Shown: positions 14,203-21,379 of the stretch, one piece after another
Numbering within the stretch: position 1 is the stretch's first letter
Layout: each line of letters starts with the position of its first letter
Source of the DNA: Chloroflexota bacterium
GTDB lineage: Bacteria; Chloroflexota; Anaerolineae; Promineifilales; Promineifilaceae
DNA length: 64,000 nt
Reading direction: 5' to 3'
Assembly: GCA_013112725.1 (NCBI GenBank)
Contig: JABFFZ010000018.1
Location: forward strand, 1 to 64,000
Program-made: the position numbers and the translations under genes
Notes under the pieces: model-generated
What the model was told of the DNA's origin: nothing
Databases searched by the model: none
What the model saw: only the letters and a program-made list of their open reading frames with translations

Positions 14203-17001
14203 ATGTCCAACCCAGACCCCCAACCCGACCAGAAACCCGGCATCTGGCAATCCATTCTGCAAGCAGCCGAAGGGCTGCCCAGAGAGCTACGCTTCATCGT
14301 TGTCTTTGGCGTTCTCCTGTCCATCCTCTTTATCGCCGGCCCCAACATTCCCAACAACCTGGTGCCCCTGCTCTACGTCCTCCTCATTGGCGGTATGGGG
14401 CTGTATATCTACGGCGAACACCAGATTTCTCAACGCCAAAAGGAAGAACACCGGCACAAAGAGAAACTCGAAGAGATCGTCAAACCACCGCCGCCCGTAA
14501 CCGTGCTGCCGGAGCCGCCGCCGCCTGCCGACCTGCAAGGCAACTATCTGCATGACCTGTTCATCCGGTGCGAATTTATCCCCATGGCCACCGTAGACCT
14601 GCGCGCCCAACGCACCCGTACTGCTCAGATCGCCTTACAAGCCATTTTCACTGCCCTGGATGTGGCCGATACCCGGCAGCAAGAGATGGGCCACGAGGCG
14701 ATGGGCCAAGAGGCAGCCATGCGCGGTGAAAAAGAGCGGCGTGAACCGGTGTTGGCCGCCATCAGCCGCCACCGCTATCTGGTGCTGTTGGGTCAGCCCG
14801 GCTCCGGCAAATCCACCCTGGTCAACTTCATCACCTATTGCCTGGCTGGCGATGGGTTGGGGTATGACAATATCAACGTTCCCCGCCTGAATGAAATCGG
14901 CTGGACGCTGCCCGGATTGCTGCCCGTGCGCGTTATCTTGCGCCAGTATGCCGCCCGCGGCCTGCCCCGGCAACAAACTCTGTGGCAATTCCTGACCGGC
15001 GAGCTACAAACAGCCGGATGGGGCGCTTATCAGGCAGAACTCAAGCAACATCTGGAGCGGCGCGGCGGTATTTTGCTGCTGGATGGCCTGGATGAGGTAC
15101 CTCAGGAAGATCAACGGCGGGAACAACTACGCCAGGCTGTTTTGACTTTTGTGCATGAGTTTCCCCAGGTGCGAGTGTTGGTCACCAGCCGGCCATATGC
15201 TTACACGGCCGATTGGGTCTTGCCCGGATTCACCCGCGCCGACCTGCTTGACTTTAGTCCTGAACAAATCAACCAATACATTGATAGCTGGTATGCTGTG
15301 GCCGGAGAATTGGATCCAGACCTGGGGGCGCAGCGCGCCGCCACGTATGCGGAGCGGCTCAAGCGCGAAATTGAGCATAAAGAGAACTTGGCCGAACTGG
15401 CGCCCCGTCCCCTGCTGTTGGCGCTGATGGTGTCGCTGCATCGCTGGCATCAGGGCGGTGGCCTGCCGGAAAAACGGGAAGAGTTGTATGACCAGAGTGT
15501 AGACCTGCTGCTGGAATTGTGGCAGCAGCCCAAACAGATAGACGACGAGCACGGGTCTCGTGAAGACGCCAGCGTTTTGAAACAGTTGGGCATCAGCCGG
15601 GACAGTTTGCGCGCCGCCCTCAGCCGGGTCGCTTTTGAGGCGCATAAGGATCAGCCCCGGCTGGAAGGCGTGGCTGATATTCCTGGCGGCCAGATAGCGG
15701 CCGCGCTCCATGATGCGCCTGGCCGCGATCCGGGCATCAAACCGGATGACATCATTGATTACATCCGGCGGCGCGCTGGATTGCTGGTGGAGCAAAGCGG
15801 CGCGGGGCAGGGTGTTTATGCCTTTCCCCATCGCACCTTTCAGGAGTACCTGGCGGCCTGCCATTTGTTTGGCCTGAGTACCTTTCCCAAAGAACTGGTG
15901 AGACTGGCCCGGCAAGACCCCCAACGCTGGCGCGAGGCGGTGCTGTTGGCCGCCGGACGCGCTAAAACGGAGGCACTGGTGTGGCAGTTGGTACAGGCGT
16001 TGTGCCCCCATGCGCTGCCGCCGGATCCGGCGCAGGTGGGGGAACAGGATTGGTGGGGGGCGTTTCTGGCGGGGCGGGTATTGTGGGATGCCGCTTTGTT
16101 TGAGACGGATGAGACGTATTGGCAGCCGGTGTTGGACAATGTGCGGGCGTGGCTGGTGGGGTTGATTGCGCAGGCGGCGCTGCCGCCGCTGGATCGGGCG
16201 GCGGCGGGCGAGGTGGCCGACCGGTTGGGCTACCTGCCGTCCGACCTGAACAGCTGGCTGCCCTGCCCCGGCTGTGCGGCTGACCCTTCGGCCGGCTCAG
16301 GGCCGGATTTGCTGGTGATGAAATACCCGGTGACCAATGCCCAGTTTGCCCTGTTTATGCAGGCGGGTGGCTATAAAAACAAAACCTATTGGGCGGCGGG
16401 ACGCTTTGGCGAGTGGGATGAACCGCGCTATTGGAATGATGCCCGTTTTGGCCGGGGGCGGCGAGGTTTTCCGGTGGTGGGCGTCTCCTGGTATGAGGCG
16501 TGTGCCTATGCCGCCTGGCTGACGGCGTTGCTGGCGCGGGCGCGGCTGGGGGAGACGCTGCCCGATGTTGAGCGGGCGCTGGTGGCTGATTTGCTGGCCG
16601 CCGGGGCCACAGAAGTGCGCTTGCCGGAAGATGCGGAATGGGTGAAAATAGCCGGTGGCGATAAAAATGACCGCTACCCGTGGGACCCGGTGGGCGGCCC
16701 GGCGACGAAAGAGGTTAACGCCATTTTGGAGCGGGCCAACACCAGCGAACTGGGTTGGGCACAGACAACGCCGGTTTACCAATACCCCGACGGGAAAAGC
16801 GTCCCTTATGGATTGATGGATATGGCCGGAAATGTTTGGGAATGGGTTGGTGATGGCCGGGCGCTGCGCGGCGGCTCGTGGGACGACGGTCAGCTCGGCG
16901 CGCGCGTCGCCTCCCGCTACGACTACCTCTTCCCGTTCAACTGGGACGACAGTATCGGTTTTCGGGTGGTCGCCCCCGTCCTTCTGGCTTCTGGTTTCTG
17001 A
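14203..17001 (+). CDS. DGR target: membrane-anchored NACHT-FGE/C-lectin protein
   Basis: This 932-residue protein has two membrane helices (about 29-46 and 52-70), a proline-rich linker, and a NACHT/STAND NTPase with Walker A GQPGSGKST (197-205), Walker B LLLDGLDEVP (D294, D297, E298) and VLVTSRP. A helical region follows, then a formylglycine-generating-enzyme-like (C-type-lectin fold) domain from about 680. The final domain lacks the catalytic cysteines of true FGE and ends in the variable repeat at residues 885-925 (GGSW...IGFRVV). The two helices predict both termini in the cytoplasm, so the diversified face is intracellular. GGAGG precedes the ATG. The reverse transcriptase, Avd and template repeat follow on the same strand. 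Confidence 0.93.
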   Translation: MSNPDPQPDQKPGIWQSILQAAEGLPRELRFIVVFGVLLSILFIAGPNIPNNLVPLLYVLLIGGMGLYIYGEHQISQRQKEEHRHKEKLEEIVKPPPPVTVLPEPPPPADLQGNYLHDLFIRCEFIPMATVDLRAQRTRTAQIALQAIFTALDVADTRQQEMGHEAMGQEAAMRGEKERREPVLAAISRHRYLVLLGQPGSGKSTLVNFITYCLAGDGLGYDNINVPRLNEIGWTLPGLLPVRVILRQYAARGLPRQQTLWQFLTGELQTAGWGAYQAELKQHLERRGGILLLDGLDEVPQEDQRREQLRQAVLTFVHEFPQVRVLVTSRPYAYTADWVLPGFTRADLLDFSPEQINQYIDSWYAVAGELDPDLGAQRAATYAERLKREIEHKENLAELAPRPLLLALMVSLHRWHQGGGLPEKREELYDQSVDLLLELWQQPKQIDDEHGSREDASVLKQLGISRDSLRAALSRVAFEAHKDQPRLEGVADIPGGQIAAALHDAPGRDPGIKPDDIIDYIRRRAGLLVEQSGAGQGVYAFPHRTFQEYLAACHLFGLSTFPKELVRLARQDPQRWREAVLLAAGRAKTEALVWQLVQALCPHALPPDPAQVGEQDWWGAFLAGRVLWDAALFETDETYWQPVLDNVRAWLVGLIAQAALPPLDRAAAGEVADRLGYLPSDLNSWLPCPGCAADPSAGSGPDLLVMKYPVTNAQFALFMQAGGYKNKTYWAAGRFGEWDEPRYWNDARFGRGRRGFPVVGVSWYEACAYAAWLTALLARARLGETLPDVERALVADLLAAGATEVRLPEDAEWVKIAGGDKNDRYPWDPVGGPATKEVNAILERANTSELGWAQTTPVYQYPDGKSVPYGLMDMAGNVWEWVGDGRALRGGSWDDGQLGARVASRYDYLFPFNWDDSIGFRVVAPVLLASGF
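16854..16978 (+). repeat. DGR variable repeat (VR)
   Basis: These 125 bp align without gaps to the template repeat at 18635-18759. Within 16882-16952 there are 20 differences, and each one falls on a template adenine (9 A to G, 9 A to T, 2 A to C). The non-adenine template bases in that core are all unchanged. Fourteen codons are altered. The last five bases at the right edge add one more A to C change. The VR ends about 20 bp before the stop codon of the NACHT-FGE gene. Confidence 0.97.
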
Positions 17002-17039
17002 ACTACTGGTTTCTGGCAATACTGATTTCTGTGGGGGGT

Positions 17040-17060
17040 GCAGGGGGGCTTCCCCCCTGC
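17040..17060 (+). promoter_or_regulatory. GC-rich hairpin downstream of VR
   Basis: GCAGGGGGG (17040-17048), a 3-nt loop and CCCCCCTGC (17052-17060) form a perfect 9-bp stem about 60 bp past the VR. In characterised DGRs a GC-rich hairpin/cruciform just after the VR promotes retrohoming; this one may serve that role or act as a transcription attenuator. A second perfect 9-bp palindrome (GGGCAAGAT-GT-ATCTTGCCC) follows at 17071-17090, just before the RT gene. Confidence 0.65.
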
Positions 17061-17099
17061 CCAAATTGTAGGGCAAGATGTATCTTGCCCGAAGAGTAC

Positions 17100-18152
17100 A
17101 TGAAAACATACCGTAACCTCTACCCGCAAATTTGTGACTGGAACAACCTTTACCTGGCTTACCACAAAGCGCGTAAAGGCAAACGCAGCCGCCCACCGGC
17201 CGCCGCCTTTGAATTTCACCAGGAAGAACAGTTGCACGATCTCTGCCACGAACTGGAGAGCAAAACCTACCAGCCCGGCCCTTACCATTCCTTTTACATC
17301 CACGAACCCAAACGCCGCCTCATTTCCGCCGCCCCTTTCCGTGACCGCGTTGTCCACCACGCTCTCTGCAACGTCATTGAACCCATCTTTGAACGCACCT
17401 TTATCTACGATTCCTACGCCAACCGGGTGGGCAAAGGCACCCACCGCGCCATAGACCGCTGCCAGGAATATGCGCGCCGCTTTGCTTACGTGCTGCCCTG
17501 CGATTTGCGCCAGTTTTTCCCCAGTATTGACCACGCCATCTTGCGCCACACCCTGGCCCATAAAATCGCCGACGCCGATACACTATGGCTGGTAGACCGC
17601 ATTCTGAACAGCGGCGTCGGCGTTTTGTCTGATCAGTATGACATGGTCTGGTTTCCCGGCGATGATTTGCTGGCGGCCACCCGTCCGCGGGGTTTGCCCA
17701 TCGGCAACCTGACCAGCCAGTTCTGGGCCAACTGTTACCTGAACCCCTTTGATCATTTTGTTAAGCGTGAACTGAAATGCGCCGGGTATGTGCGGTATGT
17801 GGATGATATGCTGCTCTTTGCCGATGATAAAGAGACCCTCTGGCAGTGGCATAAATCCCTGACGCAAAAACTGGCTGAACTGCGCCTGACCATTCACCCC
17901 ACAGCACAGCCGCAGCCGGTTAGCGAAGGCATCCCCTTTCTTGGTTTTGTCGTTTACCCCGATCACCGCCGCCTGAAACGGCGCAAGGGGATTCATTACC
18001 GGCGGCGGCTCAAAAAGCTGCTGGCGGAATACCAACGGGGCGAACGCTCGACGGAACAGGTGCAGGCGTCCATTCGCGGCTGGATCAACCATGTGCGCTA
18101 CGCCGACACCTGGGGTTTGCGCCGGGCCATTCTGGCCGATGTCGTTCTGTAG
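17100..18152 (+). CDS. DGR reverse transcriptase
   Basis: The 350-residue enzyme copies the template RNA with adenine infidelity and drives replacement of the VR. It has the DGR-type RT motifs: LPCDLRQFFPSID with the first catalytic aspartate D135, LPIGNLTSQ (199-207, the SQ signature that separates DGR enzymes from group II intron and retron RTs), the catalytic YVDD box (233-236) and PFLGFVV. No maturase or endonuclease domain follows, which also rules out a group II intron protein. I chose ATG 17100, just after the hairpins; upstream in-frame codons lie inside the VR. Its TAG stop lies within a 12-bp palindrome. Confidence 0.96.
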   Translation: MKTYRNLYPQICDWNNLYLAYHKARKGKRSRPPAAAFEFHQEEQLHDLCHELESKTYQPGPYHSFYIHEPKRRLISAAPFRDRVVHHALCNVIEPIFERTFIYDSYANRVGKGTHRAIDRCQEYARRFAYVLPCDLRQFFPSIDHAILRHTLAHKIADADTLWLVDRILNSGVGVLSDQYDMVWFPGDDLLAATRPRGLPIGNLTSQFWANCYLNPFDHFVKRELKCAGYVRYVDDMLLFADDKETLWQWHKSLTQKLAELRLTIHPTAQPQPVSEGIPFLGFVVYPDHRRLKRRKGIHYRRRLKKLLAEYQRGERSTEQVQASIRGWINHVRYADTWGLRRAILADVVL

Positions 18153-18175
18153 GGCAATTTGCCAAATTGCCCTAC
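18149..18175. repeat. Perfect 12-bp palindrome between RT and avd
   Basis: GTAGGGCAATTT (18149-18160), loop GCC, AAATTGCCCTAC (18164-18175). It includes the RT stop codon and ends just before the Avd ribosome-binding site. It shares the TAGGGCAA core with the palindrome at 17071-17090. Confidence 0.85.
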
Positions 18176-18189
18176 GTGGAGTTATCCCT

Positions 18190-18531
18190 ATGCAGCAGTC
18201 ACCCATTTTCAGCAAGACGTATGATTTACTCACCTGGCTCATCCCGGCCACAACCAAATTCCCCCGCGAACACCGCTTTGTGCTGGCGCGGCACGTGCAG
18301 GAAGCGGCGCTGCGTTTTCAGGAGCAGTTGATCGAGGCGGCGCTTGGCCCTAAAACGGCGCAGTCCCAGGTGTTGGCGCGGGCGGATGTGAGTCTGGCTA
18401 AACTGCGTTTCTACCTGCGGTTGTGCCAGGATTTGCAGCTATTAACGCCGCGCCAGTACCGGCATGTTTCCGGCATGGTGGTGGAAATTGGGCGGTTGTT
18501 AGGCGGCTGGCAAAAGGTCGGTAGCCGGTAG
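18190..18531 (+). CDS. avd: DGR accessory variability determinant (Avd)
   Basis: This 113-residue basic, all-helical protein matches the bacterial Avd/four-helix-bundle family: FPREHRFVLARHVQEAALRF, then LAKLRFYLRLCQDLQLLTPR and the C-terminal IGRLLGGW. Avd forms a pentameric barrel that binds the RT and template RNA and is needed for mutagenic cDNA synthesis. GGAG at 18178-18181 lies 8 bases before the ATG, so I reject earlier in-frame starts inside the RT gene. The template repeat begins about 100 bp downstream. The last codons run into a CGGTTAT repeat. Confidence 0.93.
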   Translation: MQQSPIFSKTYDLLTWLIPATTKFPREHRFVLARHVQEAALRFQEQLIEAALGPKTAQSQVLARADVSLAKLRFYLRLCQDLQLLTPRQYRHVSGMVVEIGRLLGGWQKVGSR

Positions 18532-18534
18532 TCA

Positions 18535-18588
18535 GTTATCGGTAATCAGTAATCGGTTATCGGTTATCGGTTATCGGTGGGCCGATGG
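18535..18588. repeat. CGGTTAT heptamer array
   Basis: Tandem ATCGGTT units, some degenerate to ATCAGTA, lie between Avd and the template repeat. Matching units occur in the tRNA spacer at 30691-30728. Confidence 0.8.
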
Positions 18589-18634
18589 CTGACTACTGCT
18601 TATCGGCAGGTAGCAGTGGGGACAGGTCAACAGG

Positions 18635-18759
18635 TGGCCGGGCGCTGCGCGGCGGCTCGTGGAACAACAATCAGAACAACGCGCGCGTCGCCTCCCGCAA
18701 CGACAACAACAACCCGAACAACAGGAACAACAATATCGGTTTTCGGGTGGTCGCCCACG
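18635..18759 (+). repeat. DGR template repeat (TR)
   Basis: This is the invariant donor copy of the VR, offset by 1781 bp. Its core is built of 14 AAC/AAT codons plus one AGG in the target's reading frame, so random replacement of A can never create a stop at the AAY codons. Of the 32 adenines in 18663-18735, 20 differ in the VR. The flanks TGGCCGGGCG... and ATCGGTTTTCGGGTGG are unchanged and would serve as homology arms, the right one including the presumed IMH-like segment. Confidence 0.97.
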
Positions 18760-18961
18760 CCCTTCGTCCGCCACCGGCAGTGCGCCGGGTGGTCATAGAC
18801 GCGGCGCCGAGGTGGGGAATTTGCTAAAGTAATTCCATGAAGAAGGACGGCGTGATCTGTTCCTGGCCGGAGATAGCTCCGGGCACATATCAAAACCCCT
18901 GGCGGCCTGTGGTAGGGCATATCTATGCGTGACGCTTGCTGCCAGGGAATTTTTTTATGGC

Positions 18962-18990
18962 GTGGCCTGGGAATTGCATTCCCAGGCCAC
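18962..18990 (+). terminator. Strong hairpin closing the DGR region
   Basis: GTGGCCTGGGAAT, loop TGC and ATTCCCAGGCCAC form a perfect 13-bp stem, followed by a T-rich tail TATTTATTTT. It may terminate the template RNA or DGR transcript. It could also be another dispersed palindrome. Confidence 0.5.
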
Positions 18991-19006
18991 TATTTATTTT
19001 CAGGGC

Positions 19007-19035
19007 TTGACAAGTTTATAATTTGATGTTATATA
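19007..19035 (+). promoter_or_regulatory. Promoter of the marR gene
   Basis: A consensus TTGACA (19007-19012) and TATATA (19030-19035) are separated by 17 bp. The surrounding 60 bp are very AT-rich, unlike the rest of the window. Confidence 0.7.
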
Positions 19036-19062
19036 TCTTAATATCAAAATATATGATATTAA
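19023..19062. promoter_or_regulatory. Overlapping MarR operators
   Basis: Two inverted repeats with the same 9-7-9 layout overlap. TTGATGTTA (19023-19031) pairs with TAATATCAA (19039-19047) at 8 of 9 positions, and TTAATATCA (19038-19046) pairs perfectly with TGATATTAA (19054-19062). They cover the -10 box and the transcript start, as expected for MarR autorepression. Confidence 0.75.
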
Positions 19063-19072
19063 AAATAAAACG

Positions 19073-19522
19073 ATGAGTACACATTATCAAGGCACACCAG
19101 AAGAAATACGGGCGCTGGACAGCTATATTAAGCTGTCACGGGCGGCTGAGGCAGTTGGGCAGCGTATCAACGGCCATTTGCAGGCGTATGATCTGACGAC
19201 CAGCCAGTTTGGCGCGTTGGAGGCGCTCTATTTTCTGGGGCCGATGCAGTCCGGGCAGCTAGGCGAAAAGATTCTGAAGAGCAGCGGGAACATGACGCTG
19301 GTGATTGACAATCTGGAAAAGCGAGGTCTGGTGACACGCGAACGGCGGGTGGATGACCGGCGCTGTGTGGAAGTACACCTGACGGCCGTTGGCCGAACGT
19401 TAATAGAAACCATTTTACCGGATCATGTGGCCGGGGTGGTGGCAGCGTTTGGTGTGCTGACGGCCGTGGAACAGGAACAATTAGGTGCGTTGTGCCGCCA
19501 GCTTGGGCTGGCGCAGCGTTGA
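19073..19522 (+). CDS. MarR family regulator (MhqR-like)
   Basis: This 149-residue winged-helix protein has the family pattern TSQFGALEALYFLGP, SGQLGEKILKSSGNMTLVIDNLEKRGLV, then the wing RRVDDRRCVEVHLTAVGR. In Bacillus, the related MhqR represses glyoxalase-fold dioxygenases and an MhqD esterase and is released by quinones. The same set of genes follows here (19649, 20663, 21380). Cysteine C103-like positions might sense electrophiles, but that is inference. Its own promoter carries two overlapping palindromic operators. Confidence 0.85.
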   Translation: MSTHYQGTPEEIRALDSYIKLSRAAEAVGQRINGHLQAYDLTTSQFGALEALYFLGPMQSGQLGEKILKSSGNMTLVIDNLEKRGLVTRERRVDDRRCVEVHLTAVGRTLIETILPDHVAGVVAAFGVLTAVEQEQLGALCRQLGLAQR

Positions 19523-19582
19523 CAAGAATCAAAGATTGCGCAGATGACGCAGATTTTTTATCTGTGCCATCTGGTCGTAGTT

Positions 19583-19629
19583 GGCACGTTAGTGCCGTCA
19601 GAAGGCGATGAATCGCCTACTACAAACGT
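19583..19629. repeat. Dispersed palindromic element (AGGCGAT-GA-ATCGCCT)
   Basis: GGCACGTTAGTGCC is followed by AGGCGAT-GA-ATCGCCT and ACTACAAACG. Nearly the same element in reverse lies at 63963-64000, and a relative with longer stems at 43000-43044. It sits between the marR gene and its first target. Confidence 0.75.
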
Positions 19630-19648
19630 ATTTTCAGAGGAGACAACC

Positions 19649-20590
19649 ATGCAACCGATTCAAGGTTTACACCATATCACGGCCGTAGCGGGCGACCCGC
19701 AGGCCAACATCAACTTTTATCATCAGGTGTTAGGGCAGCGGTTCGTCAAAAAAACGGTTAATTTTGACGATCCGGGTACCTACCATTTCTATTTTGCGGA
19801 TGAAGTAGGCACACCGGGCACCGTTCTCACCTTCTTCCCCTGGCAGCATATGCGCCGGGGTGAACGAGGGAACGGGGAGACGACGGCCGTTGCCTACACC
19901 ATCGCCCCGGACTCCATTGGTTACTGGCAGGAACGGCTGGCGGCCCATGGCGTGGTGGTGGGGGAGGTGCAGACGCGCTTTGGTACGGCCGTGTTGCCCT
20001 TCCATGATCCCGACGGGATGCCGCTGGAACTAATTGCCAGCGGCGAAAAAGGGAACTTTCGCCATTGGGCCAATGGGCCGATCCCGGAAGCACACGCCCT
20101 GCGCGGTTTTCACGGCGTCACCTTGTGGCTGAGCGCGGTGGAGCCAACCGCGGCGGTGCTGACGGAGCAAATGGGTTACACCTTTGTGGGGCAGGAAGGC
20201 AGCCGGTACCGGTATCGCGGCGCTTCGGCCGATGGTGGACTGTATGTGGACATTTTGCACCGCCCAGGGCAGCGGCGCGGCAGCTTTGGCGCCGGCTCCA
20301 TTCACCACATCGCCTTCCGCACGGTGGATGACAGCGAGCAGTTGGAATATCTGCAAACGCTGCGGCAGGCCGGTTTGCAGGTGACGCCGGTGCAAGACCG
20401 GCAGTATTTCCACTCCATCTATTTCCGCGAACCGGGCGGCGTGTTGTTTGAAGTTGCCACCGATGCACCCGGCTTTTTGATTGACGAAACGGTAGAAGAG
20501 TTAGGTTCACACTTGAAACTGCCCCCCTGGTTTGAACAACACCGGGCGGAGATTGAGCGTGCGCTGCCGCCGGTGACGGTGAATGGGTAA
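19649..20590 (+). CDS. Ring-cleaving dioxygenase, glyoxalase fold (MhqO/MhqA-like)
   Basis: This 313-residue protein has two tandem vicinal-oxygen-chelate modules. The first begins GLHHITAVAGDPQANINFYH with the family's VKKTVNFDDPGTYHFYFADE; the second contains GSIHHIAFRT and ends with YFREPGGVLFEVATDAPGF. Metal ligands H8 (GLHH), H214-like (IHHIA) and the late glutamate are present. Relatives are putative extradiol hydroquinone dioxygenases. AGAGGAG precedes the ATG at 19649, which rules out the longer frame. It is the first gene after the MhqR-like regulator. Confidence 0.86.
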   Translation: MQPIQGLHHITAVAGDPQANINFYHQVLGQRFVKKTVNFDDPGTYHFYFADEVGTPGTVLTFFPWQHMRRGERGNGETTAVAYTIAPDSIGYWQERLAAHGVVVGEVQTRFGTAVLPFHDPDGMPLELIASGEKGNFRHWANGPIPEAHALRGFHGVTLWLSAVEPTAAVLTEQMGYTFVGQEGSRYRYRGASADGGLYVDILHRPGQRRGSFGAGSIHHIAFRTVDDSEQLEYLQTLRQAGLQVTPVQDRQYFHSIYFREPGGVLFEVATDAPGFLIDETVEELGSHLKLPPWFEQHRAEIERALPPVTVNG

Positions 20591-20648
20591 TTGAGTAATT
20601 GAGTAATTGAGTAAATTGGGGCAATTACCTGATTACCCAATTACTTTC
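20587..20648. repeat. GTAATTGA tandem with inverse copy
   Basis: Three GTAATTGA units are followed by ATTACCTGATTACCCAATTACT, which can pair back onto them. The same composite is found at 32761-32820 before pyrH. Confidence 0.75.
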
Positions 20649-20662
20649 TGCAAGAGGTGAAA

Positions 20663-21319
20663 ATGGAACACAACACAACATCAGGCCCACACCAGGGGCA
20701 GCCAGTTTTGAGGGCGGGACGGCCGTTGGCGGAGGCGCGGGCGGCGATGATTTTGGTACACGGCCGTGGCGGTGACGCTGAAAGTATCCTGGATTTAGCC
20801 AATTTATTGGCCCATCCCGATTTTGCCTATCTCGCGCCGCAAGCAGCGGGTAATTCCTGGTATCCCTACAGCTTTCTCATGCCCATCCCCCAAAACGAAC
20901 CGGGGCTTTCTTCCGGCTTGCAGGTGATTGCTGATTTGATCAGCGAGATTGAGGCGGCGGGCATTCCGGCGGAGCGGATCGTGTTGGCCGGTTTTTCGCA
21001 GGGGGCCTGCCTGGCCTCGGAGTTTGTGGCGCGGCACGCCCGGCGGTATGGCGGGCTGCTGGTGTTCAGCGGTGGTGTGATTGGCCCGCCGGGAACGCCG
21101 CGCCATTACGAAGGTTCATTGGCCGATACGCCCGTTTTCCTGGGATGCAGCGATGTTGACCCCCATATTCCGTTGGAACGGGTGCAGGAAACGGCCGTGA
21201 CATTTACCACTCTCGGCGCGCACGTGACCACCAAAATTTACCCCCGCATGGGGCATACCATTATTCAAGATGAGATTGAGCAGGCCAGGAAGATAGTGAA
21301 TGGGGTATTGAGAGATTAG
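20663..21319 (+). CDS. Carboxylesterase/phospholipase (MhqD-like)
   Basis: This 218-residue alpha/beta hydrolase has the nucleophile elbow GFSQGA near residue 113 and late acid and base residues in SDVDPHIP and GHTII. The oxyanion region reads VHGRGG. MhqD-type esterases accompany quinone dioxygenases and are thought to process quinone-derived esters or adducts. I chose ATG 20663, behind AAGAGGTGA; a GTG two codons upstream is possible. It is the second structural gene of the MarR-controlled cluster. A TTAGAGA repeat at its 3' end (21306-21356) separates it from the next gene. Confidence 0.85.
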   Translation: MEHNTTSGPHQGQPVLRAGRPLAEARAAMILVHGRGGDAESILDLANLLAHPDFAYLAPQAAGNSWYPYSFLMPIPQNEPGLSSGLQVIADLISEIEAAGIPAERIVLAGFSQGACLASEFVARHARRYGGLLVFSGGVIGPPGTPRHYEGSLADTPVFLGCSDVDPHIPLERVQETAVTFTTLGAHVTTKIYPRMGHTIIQDEIEQARKIVNGVLRD

Positions 21320-21356
21320 AGATTAGAGATGGCACAATCTCCAATCTCTAATCTCC
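21306..21356. repeat. AGAGATT/AATCTCT snap-back repeat
   Basis: GAGATTAGAGATTAGAGAT is followed by the inverse AATCTCCAATCTCTAATCTCC. It overlaps the last codons of the esterase gene. Confidence 0.8.
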
Positions 21357-21379
21357 GGTCTCCATTTACGGAGGTAATC

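Larger units (their letters stand above)
18760..19072. other. Intergenic region between TR and the MarR gene
   Basis: No convincing gene lies here. A 31-codon frame (18837-18932) is possible but lacks a good ribosome-binding site. The region contains a CCGGAG/CTCCGG palindrome near 18870, a strong 13-bp hairpin (18962-18990) and the MarR promoter and operators. Confidence 0.6.

Noticed and set aside
16243..17001. Active formylglycine-generating enzyme
   Set aside because: The catalytic cysteines expected near the end of the domain are absent and the region is the DGR variable repeat, so a binding role is far more likely.
15127..17196. Two minus-strand frames of about 295 codons opposite the NACHT-FGE gene
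   Set aside because: They are antisense shadows of a gene with clear Walker motifs and a diversified VR; no start signals.
17100..18152. Group II intron or retron reverse transcriptase
   Set aside because: No maturase or endonuclease domain, no intron RNA ends, DGR-type SQ motif, and a TR/VR pair with Avd next to it.
18837..18932. 31-residue open frame after the template repeat
   Set aside because: No convincing ribosome-binding site and part of it is a palindrome; too short to support without homologues.
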